64,000 bases of DNA from Adineta ricciae (lineage: Eukaryota > Rotifera > Eurotatoria > Adinetida > Adinetidae). This document shows positions 10,548-24,000 of the stretch, piece by piece. The stretch is taken from positions 124,001 through 188,000 of the forward strand of contig CAJNOJ010000027.1 of the NCBI GenBank assembly GCA_905250025.1, read 5' to 3'. The translations under genes and the position numbers were made by a program. The notes below the pieces were generated by a model. It was not told the DNA's origin, did no database searches, and saw nothing but the letters and a program-made list of their open reading frames with translations. Position 1 is the first letter of the stretch; every line of letters begins with the position of its first letter.

Positions 10548-12987
10548 TTAAACTATTCCACCACCACCCATCCAATTAGCCAAACCGCCAGCTGGAGGAA
10601 AGCCACCTGGAAAATGTAAACTAAGACGTTTAATTGCTCGCCCTTGAGCACGAATTGCATAGAGTAACGCAGCATATTGCAGCAGTTTCTCATCACCGCG
10701 AGTACATTTTATTGCACGTTCATACAATTTTGCGGCTTCTTCGAAATCATTTCTAGAGAAAGGAACAGACATTGCGATCGAAGTTGAAGTTAAAAAGATG
10801 AACAAACCGATTGCATTTGAATATGGCAAACATTGTCAGAACAGTTTCGTTAGAACGATCGATTCGAAGTGCGTCGACAAAGAGTTCTTCTGCCTCAGCA
10901 TTGTTCGATGGATCAGTTGACATTAAACAATTCCTGAACAATAGATTCAAATTAGATGCTAAAATACGATGCCCGAGAATATAGAAATTATCCAAGAGGA
11001 AACTAACGTTAAGTACTCATACATGCTAGTAAGCAGTCGACCGTGCTGTCGAGAACATTTTCACACGTTTTTATTTTAAGAGTATTAAATTATCATGTTT
11101 TATCGTATACATACGCTTTTAGAGCCATTAGGGTTGGATTGTTCGGTATTTCTTCCACGAATCGATTCAGATAATGGAGTGCTTTGTCTTTTCGATCGTT
11201 ATCCAAATAACACTAAAGGAGAATTGAAGGAAATTTCTTAGTGGAATTTTTTGCGGAGACATATTTACGGATGTGATTGCCAGGGCATAGTAAATATCCT
11301 TTTTACATGAATCAAAATATTCTTCAAAGCTCGCCAGGGCTTGTTCAACGCGCTCAGGCCGATTTTCCTTAGCACCGATTTTAGCGTCGTTAATGAGTTT
11401 TTGATATTTTGCACGAAGATTTGTTGGAGTAATGTTTAATGCCTCGGTGAAATCTTCGTGAGCTTCCGAATAACTTTCCAATAGAGTTTTTAACTAGATA
11501 AGAAATCGAATGAAACCAATGTGAAATCAACAGAAGAAAAAAGGCGAACCATTCCACGATGAACACGTGGCGAACATTCAAATGGATGATTGTTGATACA
11601 TTGATCATATTCTTGTAAAGCTCCTTCGAGATCACGTTGATGAATCTTCGTATTTGCTCGTTTCAGCTCAGCGTTGAGTTTCAACTAGATATTTACAAGT
11701 ACAACAATAGACTAACTCATTTATTGCGAAATCTCACATTTTCTGATGCTTCTGGATTGCTGATCACTTTGTTGAAGTCATCGAGGGCTTCAGCATAGTT
11801 TCCCATTAGTAAATAGAACGAACCACGTAGCAGCAATGCTTCTAATTCGTACGTTGATGTTTCCGAAGACTCGATTTCTTGTGTACACAACGATGGAATG
11901 TCAGTGAATCGACCCTCGTCGAATGCTTCATAAGCACGTGCTAGTGAACTGTCGGGTTGACTGCTACGCACTTCGTCGATGAACGTTTCACTAATCGTCG
12001 GATCATTTTCGAATTCGTTGAGTGATGTACGAACAAAATCTTTCGATAATTCAGCGGTGCTCTACGTTCCAATAAAGAGTTAACAAAATCTTAATGAGTT
12101 TGTCACTTACAGGAGGTAAAGTTTCGATATAACGTTTAGCTAGTTCAGTGAGAACTTTATCCGCAGCCATTATATAAGCTGGTTGATATGAATCAATAAA
12201 GCATACCGTTGAATAATCTGTGAACAGTCAAGAAGGTGAACGATGCCTTTCTTCTCTCAGAGATAAGACGTACCTTCGAGAGCTAGTTCGAAGTTTTCGA
12301 TTGTTTCAGCTGCACGAGCACGGCGTTGGATGCATTTGATATATTTAGGATTGAGTTCAATAGCTTTAGAACAATCTTCAATAACTTTCGCATAGTTTTT
12401 CTGAATGATAGAAGTAAATTTCTCAGCACAAGCAGTCAAAATGTATCTTACCAATGATTCCCAAGCAGCAGCACGATTCTGATAGAACTGTGCAAGTTCC
12501 TCTGTCGATTCTGGTGGGCAAGTTTCAATTGCTTCTACAAACAGAACATATCAGAAAATTAGTCACGATTTATCGTTTATTTTCAGACCTGTATAAAATT
12601 CAATTGCTTCATTAAATTTCTGTTCACGATATTTAACATTGCCTTCATTCTTCAATTCAATAGCGGATGTCAAACGATTCTAAATATGAAAATACAATTT
12701 AGGCAAACAAATTGTTTCCATTGACAAACCGTTGCTCGACCATCTGATGTTGTCGCTGAGGTGTCTCTTTCACCTCGGGCTAATGGCCTAGGTAATGACG
12801 AACGTCGAGGAGTTGCCGTTCTATTCTGTTTCTGTCGGTATATTAAATACGCTGTAACGCATACCGCAGTGGGTACCCCGATGATTAACGCCCATTTGGC
12901 TATGCGTTTGCCTAGATCATTAGCTGGATTATTTGAATTCGCTGTTGCCGATGACGTTTCTGCAACTTTGCGAAGATAGGACGCCAT
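10548..12987 (-). CDS. TOMM70: TOM70-like mitochondrial import receptor
   Basis: Outer mitochondrial membrane receptor that takes Hsp70/Hsp90-bound preproteins (carriers and others) to the TOM channel. The start (12987) gives MASYLRKVAETSS and is followed at about residues 28-50 by a single hydrophobic anchor (WALIIGVPTAVCVTAYLIY) with basic flanks, the N-anchored TOM70 layout. After a short basic linker come the TPRs. The first reads AIELKNEGNVKYREQKFNEA (clamp-type), later ones include AKVIEDCSKAIELNPKYIK, EALLLRGSFYLLMGNYAEA, GALQEYDQCINNHPFECSP and AAKLYERAIKCTRGDEK. At least eight short introns interrupt it. The C-terminus ends with a Gly/Pro-rich tail (FPPAGGLANWMGGGG). It is divergent from ACADM with 219 bp between start codons. 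The last intron, near 10755-10840, uses a GTTTGT donor. Confidence 0.9.
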
Positions 12988-13066
12988 TACTAAATTGAAG
13001 ATAAAACAAGAACGCTTGTAGAAAAAGCCAACTTTTACACACACCTTTTACATGAAGGTCGTACTA

Positions 13067-13122
13067 ATTGGTATAGAGAAGAACCAATAAAATTTGGTGA
13101 ATTTTTCTCCTCTGATGATTGG
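13067..13122. promoter_or_regulatory. CCAAT-box cluster in the TOMM70/ACADM divergent promoter
   Basis: Three CCAAT pentamers lie within 56 bp: ATTGG at 13067-13071, CCAAT at 13084-13088 and ATTGG at 13118-13122. All sit between the two divergent start codons (12987 and 13207). Such clusters are typical NF-Y sites in bidirectional promoters. Both genes are nuclear-encoded mitochondrial genes, so shared control is plausible (inference). Confidence 0.5.
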
Positions 13123-13206
13123 TAGTCCATTGTTTCTCGTTAACATTTTTCGGGTTCAAAGTCTCTCATTTCATTTTTTCGACTCGTCAAATTAAAACTA
13201 ACAAGC

Positions 13207-15174
<1,968 letters not shown>

Positions 15175-15995
15175 ACATTCATTCAATTCAATTTTCTTCA
15201 AGTGCCTCAATCGTTCTTACATGCTGTGCAATGACGCTTGATTACTTTTTCTATTTCTATATGTATTACTAGTAGGCGCAGCCTACTTTCTTTTCATTTG
15301 AAAAGCGTTCTTATAAATTTTACACAAATAAAGAGAAAGCGTCTGATTCATTATTCATCAGCTAGCTGATTTAGACACAACCAGTATCAGTTTTATGAAA
15401 AATTTTCAATTGCACTTTATACAGTAGAACATTTCGAAGCATCACGACCATAGTGCATTTTCTGTCTCGTATCGAAGGCTATTCAAATAGATTTCGACTA
15501 GTTCTGCGACCGATGAAAAGAAAGTCCGCTGTAATACCTATCTGTCAAGTCGAATAGTCATCAACAAAACACATCTGTTTCAATTTGGTAATCCGATACC
15601 TATCGACTTTAATCTATCCATATAATTATTTGTCTTTTGGTTATTTATGATTACACTTATTATTCTCATAGCATTCACATCGTTATCTGAATACAGGCGA
15701 AAAATATGACTTGTGTGGGCAACTGAGGAAGCAAACAAATTGTACTTGATTGTGTCCCGTGATATGTTGACTAAGGACTAAAGCAAGAAGCAAAAGAAAA
15801 TAATACCTTTTGTGTTTATTATTGCCCATTGATAGTCGTCAGAGTCCCACGGTATACTTTTTCTTTCATTCTCGATGATTATTCAGTTCGACATATACTT
15901 TCTCAATTTTGCATAAAATACTTGTTTTACAATGTTTCCTTCTCATAAGCAACACCATTTCTTCCATATTTTTCACATTTTCAAGATCCTTATCG
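15175..15995. other. Non-coding stretch at the start of copy 2
   Basis: Downstream of ACADM; aligns to 1-785 from 15215 on. No supported gene. Confidence 0.6.
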
Positions 15996-17322
15996 ATGGA
16001 GGCAGAACAACAAGACTCAGCAAGACCATCATTGCATACCGATACTCTTCAACTACCGAATTCTCATGAAATTGAAATTAGCGACCGACAACGAAAATCT
16101 TCCGTGAGTATTGACCACAAATCTCTATTAACGTATTCTGCGTACGCAGTTCTCTTGTAAGAATACCAAATGCTTTGGTTCCTTGTCTTACCGATTGAAG
16201 ACAAAGAAAAATCAAGTTACTATCATGGATGATGATGATAACAACGTATAAGCGTCCTGCTCATGTACCGTCTTTTTCATATTTTGCGTACAGAATGCAA
16301 AAAAAAGAAAAAGAAATCGAAAGAGAGAAAAAAGAGCACCCTAGGCAGATATCACAGAGCGTATTTTCGTTCGAGCGCGACGATGAAGTGTACATAGGCA
16401 ATATACTTCCAAAGATATGTAACTTTCGCGCTACTCCTTTGGTTCTCGGTTCTGAAATACACGTCTGAAAAAAAAATGCACGAATCATCAACCTAAAGCA
16501 CGTACTTTTCTCTTTCTGCGGTTCTCTTCTGATTTCTCGACCGACTGTCCTTCGCGAATGGCGCACATTTGCATATACATTGATTTTTTTCCCGCGTCAT
16601 TTCTTCGTGAGACTAGAGGATTGTTTTTTTCCATCGTTAACTGCCAGTATACTGAGATAAGATATTTTGTGATCGATCACAAAGGGTAATCCAACTAGTT
16701 AGAAAGCAGAACTCGTCATTTAATTGAGACATCGATCTATTGTTGATAGTGAAGCACTGTAGATTTCTAACAGAAAGAGACAAAACATAAGCAGGTGACA
16801 TGAGTACTAATTGATTGTATAGATGATATTTATTGACAACGATACGCTTCATTAATAGATTCATAGCGAAACACAAAAAGAAATATGTCTTCAGACGATC
16901 CACATGGCATTGAAACGGCAGGTGTAAGTTGTATTTTCTTGTTTATTATCATTTTGAGTCGATTTTGATTACGGATTCTTGCACAGAAACTCAACTTCTT
17001 TTCTCTTTACTAGCCCGCTCTATTCGATCGAGACCGTGAAGGATCGGAGTCCGAACGGCAGACTTGGAATATTAAACAGCATCTACCTACAGCTATGCGT
17101 GCTCCCGACCGATCAGTACGTATATCTTTCGAATATGAAACTTTTTATATCAAGATATTTTCTTTAGAGACCACCGAACTTTCTACTGGATGTTCGGTTT
17201 TATTCGATGAAGAAGACAGCTATGACTTTAATGTGTTTATTGGTAAGAAACCGACTGAAGTTAAAACAGAACAGTCTAAAGATAGACACGTATGTCACGA
17301 TCTTGCTATTAGCAGTCATTGA
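15996..17322 (+). CDS. Unresolved multi-exon coding locus (copy 2)
   Basis: Counterpart of 786-2100. ATG 15996 opens a stretch ending at the same GTGAGT donor. The second open stretch begins near ATG 16885 and has the same GTGTAAGT donor, with a few extra bases in its intron. Frames are kept but several amino acids differ, which is weak evidence of constraint. Product unknown. Confidence 0.33.
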
Positions 17323-17477
17323 CGTCGTTTCAATACTAACCTTGCATATGATGCAATTGAATAGCGACAAAATAATAATTATGATATTATCAGTAGTCAT
17401 AAAGAAAGGAATATGTCTATCTATTTCCAGAACAGATGAAGAAGAAGAAGATTTGATAATTCTCGTCTATTTCTTAG

Positions 17478-18122
17478 ATGATTATCATGAGTAACAGCGT
17501 TCAACTCAAACATGTACTCAAACAAGGTTCTTCACATCCCTTCTATGGCACTCAAGTTTCATTAGGAATTATTTCGGTATTGATGTGCACTTCAATAGGT
17601 GAGCGACACTTGTTTATTTTGTTTCGTTTCTTTCTCTCTCTCTCTCTCTCTATGTTTTCGAGTTTTGAACAGTTCGATCTTGTTAAATCAGTCGTAATCG
17701 TATCCTACCTTCCCTTGACGGTTTCTAGGCTGTATCCAATTGTATACATTTCTCTTTACTTGGCATGATCATCTCCTATTGCCATCCAGTTTTACGGCAA
17801 ATTTGACACGTTATGATCAACTTCTTATCGTACTTCCAGCTATTTTAACAATTCTACTGTTCTTATTTGATGCAACATTTCTTGCGATTATGTTTCAGTT
17901 TTAATAGACGAAAAGAAAAAAACACGAATCCAAATAAAGAACTTTTAGTTAAACATTCTTGTTTTGATGTCTTATGTTTTAGGTGTGGTTCTCATGTATG
18001 TCATGCGAGTCGATTTCAATGATCAATACAAACATCCTAAACTTGATTATATAGACAATTGTGTCATATGTTTGCTCTTCATTTTGGGCATCTTTAACAT
18101 CTTTATTACTGCATGCAGTTAG
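17478..18122 (+). CDS. Small multi-pass membrane protein (copy 2)
   Basis: Counterpart of 2259-2897 with the same first exon, donor (here GTGAGC) and hydrophobic segments. From 17701 to 18071 it is base-for-base identical to copy 1, including positions after the TAA that look non-coding. The 3' end has the same uncertainty as copy 1. Confidence 0.5.
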
Positions 18123-18641
18123 TGCAGTTCGTTTTCGTCTCCCAAATGCATAATGTAGAATCTTAGGGTGTCTTTCGTTCTTCTTCTTGCTCTACTGTTT
18201 GTTCTCTTTTTCATTTTTTATGATTTATGTGTAGACAAATCAAGATATACACATATCAACAAATTTGTATTAAAAGTTTGAAGTCAGAAAGCAAAGCATC
18301 CTTCCTAATCACATATTTACCGTGAGCATTCAAATAGACTCACTGAGTGTACAAAGCAAACTTCTGTATTGTATACCTTGACTCGTGTTGATAGCGACAT
18401 CTATTATCAAGTTCGATTGTGATTGGTGCATATTATTCTATCCAATGAAATCTAAGGTCTTGTCATTCATATGCCTTTGTACTCATGTGTTGAATTTATC
18501 TAATACATTCAATTCAATCCCAGAATAACTAATATATTTGTTTGAAATCTGTAAAGTTTCATATGGTAGAGGTATTTATTGCGAAAACAAAACAAACCAA
18601 ATTGAATTATTTTTGAAATTTTCATTCAGACAGATTCTAAC
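18123..18641. other. Intergenic, upstream of SMARCB1 copy 2
   Basis: AT-rich, several indels relative to copy 1. No supported gene. Confidence 0.5.
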
Positions 18642-20196
18642 ATGGCATCAGCCAAAAAATCAACAGCAGCACCTAATCCCCTATTAAAGACATATGGCGA
18701 ACGGCCTGCTCCGTTTCAGTTTCCTGGTAGTCAGGAGAAAATGTATATTGGATCTGAAGTATGGTCTATTTAATTTGTTTATTGAAAAATTTCATCGTAT
18801 TTTTAGGTCGGTAATTATTTACGGTTATTCCGCGGAACATTGTACAAGAAATATCCGTCGTTATGGCGTCGAATGATAACATTAGAAGAGCGTAAATGGC
18901 TAATTGAATTAGGTTGTTCAGAATCATCATTACCAACAAACTTAACGTTATTACGCGCAAATGAAGTTGATGAGATTTTAAACGGTGACGATGAAAAATA
19001 CCGTGCTTTAACTTTAAATAGCGAATCGTCGTCAGCACGAGCGTAGGAATCTCACTCTGTTTGTGTATGGTAAAAAGAATTGTTTTGTTTTAGTGATAAA
19101 TCGAAACGCTCAACATGGTTACCAACATTCCCAACTAATTCCCATCATCTCGATGCTGTGCCTGCTGCAACACCTATCAATCGAAATCGAACAACAACAA
19201 AAAAGAAAATATTTCCTTTGTGGTACGCTCTCGTCTTTCCTTCGTTCTGTCCGCCTGCCTACATGGCAAATGTTCTAGTTTTGATTATACAGACACAGCT
19301 TCTGCTTTGGAAAATTCTCAACAATCAGAAGATCTTGTTCCTATTCGACTTGACATGGAAATCGAAGGGCAAAAGTTACGCGATACATTTACGTGGAATA
19401 AAAACGGTGAGACAAACTGAAATGCACTTCATTCGAATATTCTGCTTTGTTTTCTTTAGAGCAACTGATCACGCCAGAATTGTTTGCGGAGATCCTTTGT
19501 GATGATTTAGATCTGAATACAGTGGCGTTTGTACCTGCCATAGCACAAGCTATTCGTCAACAACTTGAATCGCATCATAACGACTTTCTCGAAGATAATA
19601 GTGACCAAAGGATTACAATTAAAGTAGGACAACTTCGACGTTAGTTTGACATGACTTGTATTCTTTCCATGTAGTTGAATATCCATGTGGGAAATGTCAG
19701 TCTAGTGGATCAGTTCGAATGGGATATGTCGGATAAGCACAATAGCCCTGAAGAATTCGCTCGTGTATTAGCATCTGAATTAGGTAAATGAAAAATTGCA
19801 AACACTTTTCAAGCGAAATATTTCTGTATGTATTCAGGACTTGGCGGAGAATTCGTTACTGCAATAGCTTACAGTATTCGCGGTCAACTTAGTTGGCATC
19901 ACAAAACTTTCTCATATAGGTAAGTCACATTGATTGAATGATGGACAATATCGAAAGTTATCATCTAGTGAAACGCCAATGCCAACTGTTGATGTTGCTA
20001 CGCGAACAAATCATGATGCTGAGCAATATTGTCCATTTCTGGAAACGCTTACGGATGCGGAAATGGATAAGAAGATTCGTGACCAAGATCGTAACACAAG
20101 GTATTGTTCTAGTTGGCTGAATAATCAACAAATGAATCGTGCTTGTTTCTATTTAGACGTATTCGTCGTTTGGCAAATACTGGTTCAGCTTGGTAG
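18642..20196 (+). CDS. SMARCB1: SMARCB1/SNF5/INI1 (copy 2)
   Basis: Same nine-exon structure and signatures as copy 1, from ATG 18642 to TAG 20196. The two proteins differ at only a few residues (for example PDSQEK versus PGSQEK near residue 28, and TSTKKK versus TTTKKK). Many silent and intronic differences are seen, showing purifying selection on both. Both copies could be expressed as alleles or paralogues. It keeps [29 protein letters not shown] and the C-terminal NTGSAW. Confidence 0.97.
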
Positions 20197-20258
20197 ACCT
20201 AATTGTATCTTACACTTTCTTGTTGTTATTAGTTTGTCTTCGTCGAAATTTCTTTGTG

Positions 20259-20264
20259 AATAAA
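20259..20264 (+). terminator. Polyadenylation signal AATAAA, SMARCB1 copy 2
   Basis: Same position relative to the stop as in copy 1. Confidence 0.55.
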
Positions 20265-21082
20265 AACTTAATAAACATATAGCGATCAATGCGCAGTTCT
20301 GGATATAATCTAGTTTATCAGCCGAAATCCAGTGATAGTCAAACATGCTTTTGTCATTAGAATTATTCGACAGTCGATAATAACACGATTCATCGCAAAC
20401 TCAAAGTTATACTGAAGTGAAATCTATGATGTGATGATTAATCTACATACATATTAGATCCACAAGTCAATTTGACAAAATACTTTGATATAGATACAAA
20501 ACAGCCGATTGTATTGAGTCATTTAGCATTTATTCGTGAATATAATTGGCGAAAATACGATAATATATTTAGCTAAAATTCAATCTGTTATTAGTAATCA
20601 AATATTCGAATATAAACTAAACAATATCTCAACAGAAGTCCGAGGCAATAACAAAGATATGCTTGATAATGTATCATTTTGTTATTATTCTTTTCGTCTG
20701 TCACACAAATCATCAGCATTGATTAACCGATTTTTCCTATACGTCATCAGTATCTCATTCCGAAACGATATCGTCTTCTGTTTGACTTGACTGACTGTCT
20801 ATTAATAGATAAAACTGATTGACAAATTCCTTTTCTCTTTCCTTCTTCTTCTTTTTCGCTCCATTGTCTTTGTATTGGTTCAGATTTTAATCCAATCATT
20901 ATCAAGGAAATATTTGTAATCTGATGACTAATAAATCATCAACTGTAGCTTGCGCATATGTGCTTATTTCCTCGCTGTCTCTGAAAACTTGTTTTGTCTA
21001 CCACCACGAACCTGTTGTAATCATCCGATCGTTCATATCGAGCGCGTTTTGTTTTTGTATATTGGAAAATCGAACGTCATAG
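20265..21082. other. Intergenic, SMARCB1 to CLASP (copy 2)
   Basis: Aligned to 5039-5864 with substitutions and indels; no supported gene. It should hold the main CLASP promoter. Confidence 0.5.
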
Positions 21083-24000
21083 ATGGCAGAGATATCATCA
21101 ACGGCAGTGAATAAAACTCTCGGTGATTTTTATCAGAGTGTGACGTCAAAAGAACCAAGCGTACGATTAGAGTGTTTCTCAGCACTCGAAAGTTTATTAT
21201 CAGACAGTGAAACATCAGTTGATTGTGATGATCTACCTGGTTTTATAAATGGTTTAATTAAATGGATCGAAGGCAGTAATTTCCGAGTAGGAGTTCCTTT
21301 TTTATCTTACATATTGGTTTAATGAAAGCTCGAGATTCTATTTAGATTGCAGCTAATGGCTTGCGAACGTTAGAATTACTTCTCGATCGATTAGATTCGA
21401 ATGAGTTCGGACACTATGTTGAACAAGGTATATCACCATCTTTTCTTTTAACGGTATCCGAACAAATGATGATACGTGTTGCATTTAGTTACATCTGCAA
21501 CAGTCGATCGTTTGGGTGATGCTAAAGATCAAGTAAACTCAACTATGTCAAAAGTCAATTATCTAACACTAGTTTGATTTAGGTTCGAGAAGCTGCATCT
21601 AATCTTCTTATTAAGCTAATGACCACTTATACCCCTCAGGTATTCGTTCTTTTCATATGAGTGACGACACTATCCGATTCTTTATAGCGTATATGGGATT
21701 TAATACAACCATTAGCATTTGATAGTAAACAATTCCGTATCAAAGAAGAAAGTCAACGCGTATTAATACGATCATTAGAAGAGTACGTATTTGAACTAAG
21801 CTGACTTACTGCTTGATAGTAGACCTGGAAAGAAAGAGGAAAAGAAGCAGAAGATCTTATCGTTTCTATCGACCTTTTTTTTCTTACCCGAAGATTATTT
21901 GTTATTGTAACAATCGACTGCGTTTTTATTCGACATAAAGCAATCATTTCGATGATAAACAAACATATGTTTGCATGCTCTATAATTGAGCATATACAAT
22001 CAACTATTTGAGTCTCTCATACTCATAGACACGTTTTGTATATGTCTGCGTCCTTCTGTCATCATTAATATATAAAAAAAAGGATAATATAAGAACAAAG
22101 TGAAAGAAATGTAAGGACAACTGTTGAACGGTCAGCAACTCTACGAAGTATCAAAGATTACAAGAGAACGAAAGAAACACAGATAGAAGGAGAGAGAGAG
22201 AAAGAAAAGATGCTATTGTGACTATCTAATTGATTGCGTTGAAATATACTGTTCGTCAGTTCTTCTATCACATTCAGCGCGTGGTAACCTTCTGATTAGG
22301 AAACGCTAGAACTTATTGCATTAATGATCAATCAAAGATGACAACGATAAAACGAACTTCGATCTTCGAGTAAGTTCATTACAAAATGATTTTTTTTTGT
22401 TATTGTCATCGTGTCCCTGAACGTTCGCCTTGAATGTAAAAGCTAATTTAATAATGACGAAAGAAATTGATCTTTTCATACTAATAAGTCATTGAAACCT
22501 TGCCGTAATGTCTTCATTACAGTTTCTTTTTAAAAACTAAGTATACTTTTATGACGACATACCTTGACTCTTGTTCGTTCAAGCACGAATGTGCAACTTC
22601 ATTGATGTGTATGTGCACAGAATGTTGGACAGCGTACTGTGTGTGTATGCTATACAAACAGATAGAGATATAATGATTGTTAGAGTGCATTACGCAAGAT
22701 GTAAATGACATATTTCTCTCGCTAACGATAGCCATCGCCTTTTCTTCTGTCTATTTAATCCAACTGCGTAGTATTATCGTAGTGGATTTCGATCATTTCT
22801 TTGTCTTGTCGTCTGCTGTGAGTTTCTTTCGACTGAGTTAATTTCCCTGGTCAATAGACAAGAAAGGATTAGAAATTATCCGAGTGCTATCAATATTCTT
22901 TAATTGATATGAAACGCACCTCGCCCACGCAGATCATTAATAAGTAAGTGAATTGTAAATCACTTCGATTTCTCGCTTTGTTTAATTTGCATGAAAATCA
23001 TGAGAAAATGTTGAACGAATTTGTTTTTCAAGATTCGGCGCATCGACAATACAATTGAGTAAACTCGTTCCACTGATTTCGAAACTTATATCTGATTCGA
23101 ATGGTGCTGTAAGTATATCTTTGATCAAATTAACCTTAAGGATTGTGTTCGATCGGATTTTCATTAGGTTCGTCAACAAGCAGTCGATACTCTTGTCGAA
23201 ATTTATCGTCATGTTGGAGAGAAAGTTCGTAGTGATATTGCTAAACGAGATATTCCTGAAGCGAAGTATAATATGAATCTCTTTTCGTCTTGTTAACTTA
23301 CTTGACACTTGGATCTGTGTGTAGGTTGAAACAATTGTATGAAAAATTTGATGATGTTATTGCCAGTGGTCGAATGATTGCTAAAGTGTCGGATGCAACT
23401 GATGATGGTAAGTTACATCTCGTTTTCGACCGAATTTTTGATTCTTGATCAAACTGAAAGATCAGACTTGTATTAACTCAGTTATCGAAAGTGTAACGAT
23501 AGAAATCACGATAAGATGAGCGAGAGATAGGCGAAAAAAAGTGCGAAACGAGGGAGGCATACATCGAATATGTAGATATATAGGTGGATATATATATACG
23601 TATATACACAAGTGACAGTGTACGTTAGTATTGTACTTGAACTTTTCGAAGTTAGGTCTTTGCTTGAGCTGAAGCAATGGATTCATCTTTATTTGAACGA
23701 TTTTTCGATCCGACATCGACTCATTTTCAGCTACCGACATTGAATGAAGAAGAAAATGATGAAGTCTATCCGTTGCTTCATATTGAATTCTATCGGTTAA
23801 ATAAAACACGACAATTATTAATAGGTATACAAGAAAACTTCGTTTCATATGTAAAGTTGTCTTATTTATTCTCACTTTTTTCCTTTATCAAATTCTAATC
23901 GATTCGTTGAACCTCGAAATTGATTTCTTTCTTCGTCCATTCTTTTCATACACATGTACATCCATCAACGCTTCATTTTTTCTTCTTTTTCTTCTTCTTT

